Part shown: one piece after another, positions 27,065-36,441 of the stretch
Layout: every line of letters begins with the position of its first letter
How positions within the stretch are numbered: position 1 is the stretch's first letter
The notes under the pieces: generated by a model
Databases searched by the model: none
What the model saw: only the letters and a program-made list of their open reading frames with translations
Told to the model about the DNA's origin: nothing
Program-made: the position numbers and the translations under genes
Assembly (NCBI GenBank): GCA_018335925.1
Contig: JAGXRF010000077.1
Span: 1-63,004 of the forward strand
DNA length: 63,004 nucleotides
From: Flavobacteriales bacterium
Lineage (GTDB): Bacteria; Bacteroidota; Bacteroidia; Flavobacteriales; Flavobacteriaceae
Reading direction: 5' to 3'

Positions 27065-28972
27065 TTAGCTATCTAACTCCATCACCGCTAATTCCCACTG
27101 TTCCATTAATCGTTGTAAATCTTTCTTTTTGCCTTCATAAGCAGCAAAAAAAGTGGTATCGTGTAAGTGTTTTTCCGGATGGTCTGCCAATTTCTTTTCA
27201 TCATGTTGTATGTCAGATTCTAAAAACGAAATTTCTCTTTCTAATTTTGAAACTTTATTGACCAAGCTCTTCTGCTTTTTTTGGTCTTCGAAAGAAATGC
27301 TTCCTTTATTGATTTCTTTTTCATTTTTCACCACTGCTTTTTGTTGTTCAAAAGCACGCATATCCCCTAATTTCTTTTGCTCTAAAAAGAAATTGATATC
27401 TCCCAAATATTCTTTGATTTTGGTGTTTTTAAACTCATACACCACTTCTGTTAATCCTTGTAAAAAATCTCTATCGTGCGACACCACAATCAAGGTGCCT
27501 TGGTATTGTAACAAAGCTTTCTTCAACACATTTTTACTCTTGATATCCAAGTGGTTGGTTGGCTCATCTAACAACAATACATTCATTGGTAACAACAACA
27601 TTCTACATAAAGCCAATCGGTTTCGTTCGCCTCCAGACAGCACTTTAACTTTCTTTTCCACATCATCTCCCCTGAACAAAAAAGAACCTAACATGTCTCT
27701 TACATTGGTTCTGTTTCCATCAGTAGCCACCTCTAACATGGTATCCAATAAAGTTAACTCTCCATTTAAATGATCGGCTTGGTTTTGGGCAAAATACCCT
27801 AATTGTACTTGGTGTCCGAGATTGATTTTCCCTTCGTATTCCAGTTGGTTTACAATAGCTTTGATAAAAGTGGATTTTCCTTGCCCATTTTGACCAACCA
27901 AAGCAATTTTTTTGCCTCTTTCAACCAAAAGTGAAATATCTTTTAACACGGTTTTGTCTCCAAAACTTTTGGTTAAATGCTCTACTTCCAACACCACTCT
28001 ACCAGGAGTTACCGAAACCGGAAATTGAATATTCATTACCGCATTGTCTTCTTCATCTACTTCAATCACTTCCATTTTATCTAACTTTTTAATCAGCGAT
28101 TGTGCCATAGAAGCTTTCGATGCCTTTGCTCTAAACTTTTCAATCAATTTTTCCGTTTCTTCCACTTTCTTCAATTGGTTTTTCTGGGTTGCCAATTGCT
28201 TTTCACGGATTTCTTCTCTTAGAACTAAATAGGCAGAATAAGGTTTTGGGAAATCGTAGGCTTTGCCTAAAGAAATTTCAATGGTTCTGTTGGTTACCTG
28301 ATCTAAAAACATTTTGTCGTGCGAAACCATTACCACAACACCAGGGAACGTTTTTAAGAAGCTTTCTAACCAAAGTATACTTTCTATGTCTAGGTGGTTC
28401 GTTGGTTCGTCTAAAAGCAAAATATCGTTTTTCTGTAAAAGCAATTTTGCCAATTCTAATCTCATTCGCCATCCACCGGAAAAAGTATCCGTTAATTTGT
28501 CAAAATCTTCTCTTTGAAACCCTAAACCAAGTAATATTTTTTCAGTTTCTCCAATGTATTGATAGCCACCTAATACTTCGTATTGGTGGTTTAATTCGGA
28601 GACTTCATCAATTAAATTATAATAAGACTCTGATTCGTAATCTTCGCGAGAAGCCAATGCTTGATTGATTTGCTCTAGTTGGTGCTCGATATGTTTTAAT
28701 TCCACAAAAGCTTGATAAGCTTCTTCTAAAACCGTTCTGCCTTGCACAAAATCGATATCCTGACGCAAAAAACCAATTTTAATTTCTTTCTCCGTAGCAA
28801 TTACCCCTTCATCTGGAAATTGGTCGCATGCAATCATTTTTAACAAGGTTGATTTTCCAGCTCCATTTTTACCAACAAGTCCTACCCTATCTCCGGCATT
28901 TAAACGAAAGGTAATGTTTTCAAAAAGGTAAGTTCCACCAAAGGAAATAGAAATATCGGAAACGCTTAGCAT
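27065..28972 (-). CDS. ABC-F family ATPase (ribosome-associated)
   Basis: A 635-residue protein with two ABC ATPase domains and no membrane segment. Domain 1 has Walker A GLVGKNGAGKST and signature LTDTFSGGWRMRLELAK. Domain 2 has Walker A ALVGQNGQGKST and signature VLSGGERNRLAL. Both have Walker B followed by DEPTNHLDI. The ~80-residue linker between them is charged and helical, as in ABC-F proteins that enter the ribosomal E site. A C-terminal coiled coil (~540-635) resembles that of Uup-type members. It is more likely a translation factor than an exporter. The exact subfamily, and any antibiotic resistance role, cannot be fixed. Confidence 0.93.
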   Translation of the reverse strand: MLSVSDISISFGGTYLFENITFRLNAGDRVGLVGKNGAGKSTLLKMIACDQFPDEGVIATEKEIKIGFLRQDIDFVQGRTVLEEAYQAFVELKHIEHQLEQINQALASREDYESESYYNLIDEVSELNHQYEVLGGYQYIGETEKILLGLGFQREDFDKLTDTFSGGWRMRLELAKLLLQKNDILLLDEPTNHLDIESILWLESFLKTFPGVVVMVSHDKMFLDQVTNRTIEISLGKAYDFPKPYSAYLVLREEIREKQLATQKNQLKKVEETEKLIEKFRAKASKASMAQSLIKKLDKMEVIEVDEEDNAVMNIQFPVSVTPGRVVLEVEHLTKSFGDKTVLKDISLLVERGKKIALVGQNGQGKSTFIKAIVNQLEYEGKINLGHQVQLGYFAQNQADHLNGELTLLDTMLEVATDGNRTNVRDMLGSFLFRGDDVEKKVKVLSGGERNRLALCRMLLLPMNVLLLDEPTNHLDIKSKNVLKKALLQYQGTLIVVSHDRDFLQGLTEVVYEFKNTKIKEYLGDINFFLEQKKLGDMRAFEQQKAVVKNEKEINKGSISFEDQKKQKSLVNKVSKLEREISFLESDIQHDEKKLADHPEKHLHDTTFFAAYEGKKKDLQRLMEQWELAVMELDS

Positions 28973-29010
28973 ATGTATCTTTTGTTACCATAGGTTTGCA
29001 AAAAACCTAT

Positions 29011-29018
29011 TACATTTG
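29011..29018 (+). promoter_or_regulatory. -7 box for DUF983 gene, beside an inverted repeat
   Basis: TACATTTG matches TAnnTTTG and places transcription start close to the ATG at 29037. An inverted repeat (ATAGGTTT / AAACCTAT) lies just upstream, between the divergent ABC-F and DUF983 genes, and could be an operator or chance. Confidence 0.45.
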
Positions 29019-29036
29019 AATCAAAAATTTTTGCAA

Positions 29037-29432
29037 ATGTTAAAAAAAGGAAGCAAACTATATAGTATTTTAACAGGAACTTGTCCGAGATGCCAAGAAG
29101 AAAGCATGTATGAAGATAAAAATGCATATCATTTAAACAAAACCCTAAAAATGAAAGAGCAATGTTCGCATTGCGGACTCACGTACCAAATGGAACCTTC
29201 GTTTTTTTATGGAGCAATGTATGTTAGTTATGCCGTTAGTGTGGCATTTGGAGTGGCAGCTTTTATTATTTCGAATGTATTTTTAGGACTTTCCTTGATA
29301 CCATCTTTCTTTGCAATCATTGGTACTTTGGTTGTATTTTATCCTATCATTCTTCGATTGGCAAGAAATATCTGGATTAATTTATTCATTCCTTTTGTAA
29401 AAAAAGAAGAGAGAGAAAAGCTACCAAAGTAG
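29037..29432 (+). CDS. DUF983 family membrane protein with zinc-ribbon-like motif
   Basis: A 131-residue protein with CPRC near residue 16 and CSHC near residue 43, a likely metal-binding ribbon. Two adjacent hydrophobic hairpins follow (about residues 58-84 and 85-110). This is the DUF983 layout; the function is not known. ATG 29037 is chosen because a TTG-initiated form from 29016 would start inside the -7 box. The end overlaps the convergent FAD oxidoreductase gene by 12 bases. Confidence 0.83.
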   Translation: MLKKGSKLYSILTGTCPRCQEESMYEDKNAYHLNKTLKMKEQCSHCGLTYQMEPSFFYGAMYVSYAVSVAFGVAAFIISNVFLGLSLIPSFFAIIGTLVVFYPIILRLARNIWINLFIPFVKKEEREKLPK

Positions 29433-30470
29433 TTTTTTAAATCTTGAGATGTTGACTTCTGCATCTAAAGGAGTGCCAGCTTGAATATGTTGAAATAAAT
29501 CCCAAGCCATATTGGGAGCCAATAATACACCACGAGTTCCCATGCCATTTAACACATGTAGATTTTTGTGGTTTGGATGCGTTCCCAACATGGGCTTTCG
29601 GTCTTTTACTGTTGGTCTTACACCTGCCACATGCTCTACAATTTCAAAAGGTACTTTTACAATTTCTTTTAACCCGCTGATTAATTCCTGTTTGCCTGAT
29701 TCCGTTGGAACTTCTGTTTTATCGTTCCAATCGTAAGTTGCTCCTACTCTATAAAAATCATCCCCTAACGGAACAATAAAAACTTGCTTTTTGATGATGT
29801 GTATAAGTTTCAATGCAGGAGCATAAATCTTAAGCACTTCTCCTTTGGTGCCATCTAATGGCAAATGACAAAAAAAAGGATTGCTTTTTAATCCATATCC
29901 TTCTGCAAAAACTATATGCTTTGCTTTAAATCCTTCATACTCTACTCCATCTTTGTGAAAAATTATGGATTGGTAATCGAACACCGAAAAATCAATCACT
30001 TGTTGTTGTACTAAATAGGCATGATACAAATCCAATAGTAGTTTTGTATCTACATATCCAGTTTTTAAAACCTTTCCTAATCCAAAAGGAGCATTTATTG
30101 CTTCGTTGTCATTAAGTTCTATTTTGGAATCTAACCAATCGGTTAATTTTGGTTTATCTGAAGAACCAAACCAATCATTTTGTTCAGCAACATCATGAAA
30201 CACTCTGTAAAGCGGCAAAGAATGATCCATTTTGCGATGTAATTTATCCTCAAGCTGTTGATAAAAATTTAAAGCAAAAGCAACATGCTCTTCGCTTTTC
30301 CAAGCCAAGGTAAATCGTTTTAAAATAACAGGATTGTACAATCCTCCTGCTACTTTTGACGATTGGTATAAATCAGATTGAAAAACACGAATTTTTTGTT
30401 GGTGTTGTAAGCAAAACTCTGCAAAACTAATCCCAGCCAAACCGGAACCTACAATGATATAATCTAGCAT
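29421..30470 (-). CDS. FAD-dependent oxidoreductase (DAO family)
   Basis: A 349-residue enzyme of the D-amino-acid oxidase/glycine oxidase superfamily. The FAD-binding GxGxxG motif is at the N terminus (YIIVGSGLAGISFAEF), GGLYNPVILKRFTLAW follows near residue 42, and the C-terminal NGMGTRGVLLAPNMA contacts the flavin. It resembles the oxidase half of MnmC, but the methyltransferase half is absent, so the substrate is open. It is convergent with DUF983 (12-base overlap). A terminator for the gld operon lies just upstream of its start. Confidence 0.85.
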   Translation of the reverse strand: MLDYIIVGSGLAGISFAEFCLQHQQKIRVFQSDLYQSSKVAGGLYNPVILKRFTLAWKSEEHVAFALNFYQQLEDKLHRKMDHSLPLYRVFHDVAEQNDWFGSSDKPKLTDWLDSKIELNDNEAINAPFGLGKVLKTGYVDTKLLLDLYHAYLVQQQVIDFSVFDYQSIIFHKDGVEYEGFKAKHIVFAEGYGLKSNPFFCHLPLDGTKGEVLKIYAPALKLIHIIKKQVFIVPLGDDFYRVGATYDWNDKTEVPTESGKQELISGLKEIVKVPFEIVEHVAGVRPTVKDRKPMLGTHPNHKNLHVLNGMGTRGVLLAPNMAWDLFQHIQAGTPLDAEVNISRFKKLLW

Positions 30471-30503
30471 AAAAAAAAACTCTTACGAAAGTAAGAGTTT
30501 TTT
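30471..30503 (-). terminator. Terminator at the end of gldKLMN
   Basis: AACTCTTAC, a four-base loop and GTAAGAGTT with A/T tracts form a strong intrinsic terminator about 20 bases after the gldN stop codon. Confidence 0.9.
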
Positions 30504-30522
30504 ATAAATATGTAATAACAAA

Positions 30523-31407
30523 TTAGTAATTCCACATGTCAATTTCGAAGTTACGAATCTTTTCACGGATTCTATCACCTTCTAACAATTGGTTTAATGC
30601 ATTTTCACGCATATAAGCAGTAACTTCTCTATCAGCCATTACATTTTGTTCTTTGTAAATACGAGCATTGAATCTGCGTGCATTTAGTACATGATCAAAA
30701 GTTAACGACATTTGCGGATTTCGCTCATTAAAAGCTCTGTGCTTATGTAATTCTTCACGTGCATTTGGATAGTACACCCAGAACAACTCGATATATTCCA
30801 TGTTGTCTGGAGTATTTAAGGTATATACGTCTGGAGTAACCGGACAAATACCTAACAAACGATATTTCATTTCCCCTTGACGTTTGTCAAAATACCACAT
30901 TCCTTTGATTTTAAAATCAGATACGTGGTATGGTTCCACTTTATATTCGTCAATATACTGTGCATCTACTTTTCCTTCTGTAAAGAATTGTTGTCTACCA
31001 GCATTGGTGGTATCAATAAAAATTCTGGCATTTTGAATTTCTTTCAACGTTTTTTTTGCAGTAAAATAACTATCAGAATAAACTTCGGTAATTTTACCTT
31101 GTTCCATTCCTCTTGCCAACACTTCAAACAAAGCAATTCTGTCAGATCCTAAATCAACCTCTACCGGATAGTACAAAGGAAAGTTTACTCTTTCATCCAA
31201 ATCGATGATTTCCCAAACAATTCTTCCCATCAAGATATCTCTATCACCAACATAACCATAATCTAATGGCTTATCGTTGTCTTTATCGATTTCAGCTTGG
31301 GTCTTTTTTCCAATCTCATCAACAGTTTTGGCATTTAAAATGTTTGACTGAGCTACAGTTAACTGAGCAAACAAAAGCAAAACAGCGGTTAAAGAATAAA
31401 TTTTCAT
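30523..31407 (-). CDS. gldN: Gliding motility / type IX secretion protein GldN
   Basis: A 294-residue periplasmic component of the type IX secretion system. GldN (PorN in Porphyromonas) joins GldK to form the ring complex below the outer membrane. The signal peptide is MKIYSLTAVLLLFAQLTVAQ, followed by the family's DKPLDYGYVGDRDILMGRIV segment, FARGM-like EVLARGMEQG, and a C terminus rich in charged residues (MRENALNQLLEGDRIREKIR). It is the last gene of gldKLMN, 46 bases after gldM, before a terminator. Confidence 0.96.
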   Translation of the reverse strand: MKIYSLTAVLLLFAQLTVAQSNILNAKTVDEIGKKTQAEIDKDNDKPLDYGYVGDRDILMGRIVWEIIDLDERVNFPLYYPVEVDLGSDRIALFEVLARGMEQGKITEVYSDSYFTAKKTLKEIQNARIFIDTTNAGRQQFFTEGKVDAQYIDEYKVEPYHVSDFKIKGMWYFDKRQGEMKYRLLGICPVTPDVYTLNTPDNMEYIELFWVYYPNAREELHKHRAFNERNPQMSLTFDHVLNARRFNARIYKEQNVMADREVTAYMRENALNQLLEGDRIREKIRNFEIDMWNY

Positions 31408-31453
31408 TTTAATAATATTTATGATAATATAAAACGCTTCTAAATCTAGTTTA

Positions 31454-32992
31454 TTATTGGACTTCGTAAATAACCGGAGAAGCTTTTAATGTTAGAGCAG
31501 AACCTTCCATTCTAGCTAAAATATTAGCTATCGAAATTTGGTCACCTCTTTGTGCTTTTTTGATGGCAGCAATTGCCGCAGGACTCATGTTTCCACCATT
31601 TACTTGAACGGTTGGTTGCCCAGGTACTTTAATGGTGAAACTAACTACTGAGAATTTAACATCAAAGTCAAAATCTTTAGGACTTGCAGTAACTACCGAT
31701 TTTTCTAAACTAGATGCTGGACCTTTTACTACATCGTCTTCCCCACGAACAAAACCTGTTGGAGGTGGGACGTTTTTGATACGGAAAACTTTTTTATCAG
31801 AAACTGGTTTTCCGTCATCCAAAGTAGCATTTACATTGATTACTACTTCATTCCCAGATTCAGGCTTGATGATGTATTTTCCACCCGAAACTTGACGTAA
31901 TCCAGCAGCAGAAGCTTTCACTTTACTGTCAGGCACACCAGCAAATGAAATAGTCATCGGGTTTTCTAAACCTCTATATACCACATTCATTTTATCAGCA
32001 GAAATGGTAGCAGAGTTTGGACGAGGAACTACAACATAGGTTCCTTTGAATGGAATTGGAATATCTTTTCCATCTTCTGTGAAAGTAAACGAACCTGCAA
32101 TTGATTGCTCTCCCACGCCACCCGCAGTCATAGAAATAACTGCTTGACCATTCTCTAACTTACCAGGGCCTTTGAAATCTTTTACTTTTACATTTTCGTC
32201 ATACTTTCCTAAAACTACTTTTCCTTTTACAGCTTCTCCAGAAAAATATGCATTTTTCTCTAACACAACAATTGCTTGGAAGTTAGAATAAGAAGCAGCT
32301 TGTAATGCAGCTTTACCCAATAAACTATTATAAATATCTGTTTCAATCTTTTTTACATCATTTTGCCAAGCTGAGAATTTTAACATAGATGCAACTGACG
32401 GAAAACCTTTGAAATGATAATCAAGATATTCAATTTCAATACCATCTTTGTTTTTAACTTTAGAAAGATTAAATTTTTTCTCTAAGTCATTAATAATACT
32501 TCCAAATTTTTTAGGGTCATCTGAAAGTATGGCTTTTAAATCACTTTTGTATTTTTCGATAGTAGCCATTACTTCTTTACCAGCAGGGGAAATACCTTCA
32601 GGATTAAACCATTTTTCATCTAAATAGTCACCTTTGTCCATTTGCTCATATGGCAACTTTCCTGTTTTTTCGTCAACTTTTACTTTACTGGTTAAATCAG
32701 CTTTGATTTGCTCCACAAATTCATAAAAGTTTTTGGTAATTACCTCAACTTTATGTGCTTTATCTGCAGCTACTTTAAATTGCATATCACCTTCTGCTGC
32801 TTTTTGATCTAGAGCTGCCAACATTGAAGCATTTGACATTTGAGCAGTTTGGTTAGATTCTTCTAATTTTTCATTCATCAATCCAAAAGCAGATAACACT
32901 TCTTTGGACATATTTAATGCTAACATTGCGATGAAAACCAAGTACATCAGGTTAATCATCTTTTGTCTAGGGGTTAATTTTCCTCCTGCCAT
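31454..32992 (-). CDS. gldM: Type IX secretion motor protein GldM
   Basis: A 512-residue inner-membrane protein with one transmembrane helix (about 14-33) and a long periplasmic shaft that reaches the GldKN ring. With GldL it forms the proton-driven rotary motor that powers T9SS export and gliding. R9, in the opening MAGGKLTPRQKMINLMYLVF, is the Arg that pairs with GldL E49 in published motor models. The periplasmic part has successive beta domains, with GAGEQ-type and EVVINVNATLDD segments. It lies 51 bases after gldL. Confidence 0.97.
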   Translation of the reverse strand: MAGGKLTPRQKMINLMYLVFIAMLALNMSKEVLSAFGLMNEKLEESNQTAQMSNASMLAALDQKAAEGDMQFKVAADKAHKVEVITKNFYEFVEQIKADLTSKVKVDEKTGKLPYEQMDKGDYLDEKWFNPEGISPAGKEVMATIEKYKSDLKAILSDDPKKFGSIINDLEKKFNLSKVKNKDGIEIEYLDYHFKGFPSVASMLKFSAWQNDVKKIETDIYNSLLGKAALQAASYSNFQAIVVLEKNAYFSGEAVKGKVVLGKYDENVKVKDFKGPGKLENGQAVISMTAGGVGEQSIAGSFTFTEDGKDIPIPFKGTYVVVPRPNSATISADKMNVVYRGLENPMTISFAGVPDSKVKASAAGLRQVSGGKYIIKPESGNEVVINVNATLDDGKPVSDKKVFRIKNVPPPTGFVRGEDDVVKGPASSLEKSVVTASPKDFDFDVKFSVVSFTIKVPGQPTVQVNGGNMSPAAIAAIKKAQRGDQISIANILARMEGSALTLKASPVIYEVQ

Positions 32993-33043
32993 TTTTTCTT
33001 TTTATTAATAATTAAAGAACAAATTAATTTGTTTCGGTTATAA

Positions 33044-33685
33044 TTAACCTCTGTTGCTCATTGCAGATAACATTCCTCCGTATACATTGTTCAAAGAAGC
33101 AATGTTAGAGGTCATAGCCTGCATTTGTTCTTTTAATTTAGCAGCATTGTCAGCAATTTCTTTATTTGCCTCTGCATTTCTGTTAGCACTTTCTAATTGT
33201 AATTTGTACAAGCTGTTTAAAGCTTCCATTTGAGCAGCAGCCATAGATAACTCTTCTGCATATTTTTTCTGACCAGCCATAGCATCTACAGCAGGAGCAA
33301 TTCCTTTAGCAGCAGATTCAAAATTACGGATACTATTTCCTAAGCTTGCCATTAATTCACCATCTACTTTAGCGTCTTTTAACATGGCATCTAATTTTTG
33401 CGACAACATTCCTTGGGCATCCTCAGGATTTTTCTTGTCTCTTGCTTTGGCTTCACCACCAGCCAATTCTGGATATACCAAAGACCAATCTAATTCTTTA
33501 TCTACTGGTTCAAATGCTGATAATGCGAAAATGATAGCTTCTGTTACCAATCCTATGGTTAACATCACGTTTCCGGTTAATGGTCCGATTTCAAAGTGGA
33601 TAATTTTGAAAAGTGCTCCAACAATTACTACTGCAGCTCCCATACCGTAAGCAAAATTCATTGCTTTTTTACTTAATAATGCCAT
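33044..33685 (-). CDS. gldL: Type IX secretion motor protein GldL
   Basis: A 213-residue inner-membrane protein with two transmembrane helices (about 8-29 and 37-57) and a long cytoplasmic coiled-coil tail (about 95-200) rich in A, K, E and Q. Proposed proton-path residues are in place: K27 (ALFKIIHFE), E49 (LVTEAII) and E59 (SAFEPVD). It is the stator partner of GldM. The start MALLSKKAMNFAYGMGAAVV is standard for the family. It follows gldK by 58 bases. Confidence 0.97.
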   Translation of the reverse strand: MALLSKKAMNFAYGMGAAVVIVGALFKIIHFEIGPLTGNVMLTIGLVTEAIIFALSAFEPVDKELDWSLVYPELAGGEAKARDKKNPEDAQGMLSQKLDAMLKDAKVDGELMASLGNSIRNFESAAKGIAPAVDAMAGQKKYAEELSMAAAQMEALNSLYKLQLESANRNAEANKEIADNAAKLKEQMQAMTSNIASLNNVYGGMLSAMSNRG

Positions 33686-33743
33686 AATTCAAATTTTAGT
33701 TAGTTAAGTTAAATAGTTATTTAGTTAAGTTAAGTTACTGTGA

Positions 33744-35171
33744 TTATCTTCTTCGGAATTTGTTTCCGTTATTGTTATTTCCGGTAGCGTTGGTCCCCAT
33801 GTAGTTTTGTACAGTTCTGAAACCAATATAGCTTCTGGCTGTATCAGCATATTCCCAATCTCTTGTGGAAACTTGTAAAAAGTAAGCCACATCTTTCCAA
33901 GATCCACCTCTAATTATTTTACGCTCATTTTTCAAGCTGTTTACACTTGGACTTAAAGTAGAAGTAAATTCATAAGCAGCAGCATCATACGAGTCATTGG
34001 TCCACTCTGCCACGTTTCCTGCCATGTTATACAACTTGTATCCGTTTGGTTCGTATGATTTAGCTTCCACTGTGTACAATGCACCGTCAGCAGCATAATC
34101 TCCTCTGTTAGGCTTAAAGTTTGCCAAGAAACAACCTCTGTCGTTTTTAGCATAGTTATTACCCCATGGATAGGTTGCAGAAGATAAACCTCCTCTTGCT
34201 GCATATTCCCATTCTGCTTCTGATGGTAATCGGAAAGAATTGATATAATCTCTTTTCTTTTTCTTTCTGTTTAATTTTTTAATGTAAGCATTTTTATTTA
34301 AAGTTCTCCATGCACAAAAAGCTTTAGCTTGTTTCCAGTTAACACCTACTACAGGATAATCTCCATAAGCTTGGTGCCAAAAATAATCATTGTGCATTGG
34401 TTCATTATAAGAATAAGCAAAGTCTTTGATCCAAACAGTAGTATCAGGATAAATTTGAACATTTTCGTTTCTAATAAATTCTGATCTTTTCCCTTTTTTT
34501 GCTTTGGCAGCTGCTTCAATATCCATCCAAGTATATCTAAATTTTAATTTAGACATATCCATGGTTCTTAAGCCATTGTAAGATTCCTCTAAAGGCAAGT
34601 ATAATGAGTCCATTACCTCTACATAGTATTCATCAGGATATTGAGAAGTTTTTTGTGCTAACGGAACATCTTTGTTAAGTCTTCTACCTGCATAAGGATC
34701 GTCAGCAGTACCTATACTGTAATAATTTTCATACATGTATTTATCGTACGGATTCATTGTGTTTGGATCTGCATCTTTAAAAGCATAATCTCCAATTGCA
34801 GTTCCCGGTTTTTTCTTTGATGTATTTCCTGTTGGTTTTTGACCTAACTCATCTGCAAATATTGCCAAACGCACACGAATGGTAGAATCTTTAACCCACT
34901 CTACAAACTGACGGTATTCGCTATTGGTAATTTCTGTTTCGTCCATATAAAAAGCAGGAACAGTAACTGTTTTGGTTGGAGCATCTCCTACATTAGCCAA
35001 ATCGTCATCCGATTTACCCATTGTGAAAGCACCTCCTGGAACTAAAGTCATTCCGTAAGGTTTTTCAGGATGCCATTTTTTGCCTTTTACCCCTACCAAC
35101 TCTCCTTTATCTCCGGAGCTACAGCTGGTTAAAAACGCTATCATGGTTGACAAAACGATGAACTTCTTCAT
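33744..35171 (-). CDS. gldK: Gliding motility lipoprotein GldK (T9SS ring protein)
   Basis: A 475-residue outer-membrane lipoprotein (lipobox LTSC with C17, then SSGDKG) with the formylglycine-generating-enzyme-like sulfatase-modifying fold. Signs of this are MTLVPGGAFTMGKSDDD at ~40, FYMDETEITNSEYRQF at ~72, FRLPSEAEWEYAARGG near 318 and the C-terminal IRGGSWKDVAYFLQVSTRD. The fold here is structural rather than enzymatic. GldK forms the periplasmic ring with GldN. The C terminus is N/G-rich and basic. It is the first gene of the operon, behind a good promoter. Confidence 0.96.
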   Translation of the reverse strand: MKKFIVLSTMIAFLTSCSSGDKGELVGVKGKKWHPEKPYGMTLVPGGAFTMGKSDDDLANVGDAPTKTVTVPAFYMDETEITNSEYRQFVEWVKDSTIRVRLAIFADELGQKPTGNTSKKKPGTAIGDYAFKDADPNTMNPYDKYMYENYYSIGTADDPYAGRRLNKDVPLAQKTSQYPDEYYVEVMDSLYLPLEESYNGLRTMDMSKLKFRYTWMDIEAAAKAKKGKRSEFIRNENVQIYPDTTVWIKDFAYSYNEPMHNDYFWHQAYGDYPVVGVNWKQAKAFCAWRTLNKNAYIKKLNRKKKKRDYINSFRLPSEAEWEYAARGGLSSATYPWGNNYAKNDRGCFLANFKPNRGDYAADGALYTVEAKSYEPNGYKLYNMAGNVAEWTNDSYDAAAYEFTSTLSPSVNSLKNERKIIRGGSWKDVAYFLQVSTRDWEYADTARSYIGFRTVQNYMGTNATGNNNNGNKFRRR

Positions 35172-35212
35172 ACAAAAATTAGGTATTAATCACTATTACT
35201 TTTAAAGGGCTC

Positions 35213-35243
35213 AAACCTATCTATTATTTTTTAAATAAACAAC
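35213..35243 (-). promoter_or_regulatory. Predicted promoter of gldKLMN
   Basis: On the minus strand TTG (35243-35241), a 20-base spacer and TAGGTTTG (35220-35213) give a near-ideal Bacteroidota promoter about 42 bases before gldK. It implies gldK has its own transcript separate from the arginase-fold/topA pair. Confidence 0.65.
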
Positions 35244-35304
35244 ACAAAATTTAAAAAATCATTAAATTTAAAATAATTCTTAAAAAATGTGAAATTACTT
35301 GTTT

Positions 35305-36441
35305 TTACAATTGTTTTCGATAAGCTCTCCACCATCTGTCTGGAATTTCTTGATTGCAAGCATGTAAATAATCTTCATGCGAACAAGGCAATAACGTAGT
35401 ATTCTTGTTTTTATTGTTTTTTCCTAAATTCAATTCTATTTCCATCCACCACTTTCCGGTTAAATTACTTTTATAAAACACCATTTCTTGATGGTCTACA
35501 GGCACAATGTATTTGGTGAAATTATTTCTATTGGTAATTGGGTATTCCATGGCTCTGAAATGGTATCCTTCTATAAAATACCAAATCATTTGAGCAGTTA
35601 AAAAAGATTCTTGTGGGGTTCCTTTGCCTTCAAAAATTCCGAAAGTGGTTACTCTATCACTAATTCCGGCATAACGAGCCATGGCACAAATTTCTTTTCC
35701 ATTAAACCCATTTGGATTGTTATGTCCTTGAAAACCTATATAAGATGCTTCTACCGAAGTTAAATCTACAGAAACAATATCTGCATCTCGTAAATAAGGC
35801 TCCGCTAGATGAATGTTGGCATGTAAATCGCCTAATTTGATCATATCAAAATATAAGCGATCCATCAATTCTATAGACTCGTGTGAATTCCAATAGGTTT
35901 GATATCCTAAATTACTTACGTTGTGTAAATAAATTGGAGCTTCTAATATCATGCGAGAAACATAACTGTATTTAGGTATAGATATTTCTGCAGCTTGTAT
36001 GTCAAACTTGCCATCTACATTTGCCAAATTAATCATTTGGTCTAAATTTTCGTAGGCACGATACATTCCGTATGTCAAATCTTGTGTCCCTCCAATAATA
36101 ATGGGCAAAACTTGGTATTGGTGTAATTCTTTTACCAAACCTTTTAATGCAAAATAGGTATCTTCTGCAGATGCTCCTACCATTAAATCACCCAAATCTG
36201 CTATAGATTGGTTCCACTGTCCGGTGTGTAATTGGTAAAACTGTTTGCGAAATTCTTCTACATCCAAAGCATATGGTGCATGTTCATCTACCACTCCTAC
36301 CAACGCAATTTTAACTTGAGATAAATCGGGAAATTCCGATGAAGTATGTTTTAATATGTAATTTCCAATCTGACTTGGCAAAGCCTCATCATAGCATTGC
36401 AAAACTTCCTCAGAAATTGGCTGTAAAAATTCTAAAATCAT
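35305..36441 (-). CDS. Arginase-fold (formimidoylglutamase-like) protein with altered metal site
   Basis: A 378-residue protein with the overall arginase/agmatinase fold, usually annotated as formimidoylglutamase in Bacteroidota. The conserved segments are recognisable, but three of the six manganese ligands of true arginases appear changed. GG-x-H reads GGTQD (Q120), DAHxD reads DGKFD (K145; D143 and D147 kept), and SxDxDxxDP reads SVDLTSVEA (D226 kept, T228 replacing the second Asp). Classical ureohydrolase activity is therefore doubtful. It overlaps topA by four bases (ATGA), so translation is coupled, and gldK follows. A structural or regulatory role is possible; none is proven. Confidence 0.8.
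   Translation of the reverse strand: MILEFLQPISEEVLQCYDEALPSQIGNYILKHTSSEFPDLSQVKIALVGVVDEHAPYALDVEEFRKQFYQLHTGQWNQSIADLGDLMVGASAEDTYFALKGLVKELHQYQVLPIIIGGTQDLTYGMYRAYENLDQMINLANVDGKFDIQAAEISIPKYSYVSRMILEAPIYLHNVSNLGYQTYWNSHESIELMDRLYFDMIKLGDLHANIHLAEPYLRDADIVSVDLTSVEASYIGFQGHNNPNGFNGKEICAMARYAGISDRVTTFGIFEGKGTPQESFLTAQMIWYFIEGYHFRAMEYPITNRNNFTKYIVPVDHQEMVFYKSNLTGKWWMEIELNLGKNNKNKNTTLLPCSHEDYLHACNQEIPDRWWRAYRKQL

Noticed and set aside
27153..27773. 206-codon plus-strand ORF
   Set aside because: Fully antisense to the second ATPase domain of the ABC-F gene; Ser/Phe/Asn-rich shadow translation with no recognisable domain.
28189..28668. 159-codon plus-strand ORF
   Set aside because: Antisense to the first ATPase domain of the ABC-F gene; a shadow of that frame.
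29421..30470. MnmC-type tRNA modification enzyme
   Set aside because: Only the oxidase-like half is present, with no methyltransferase domain; kept as a generic FAD oxidoreductase.
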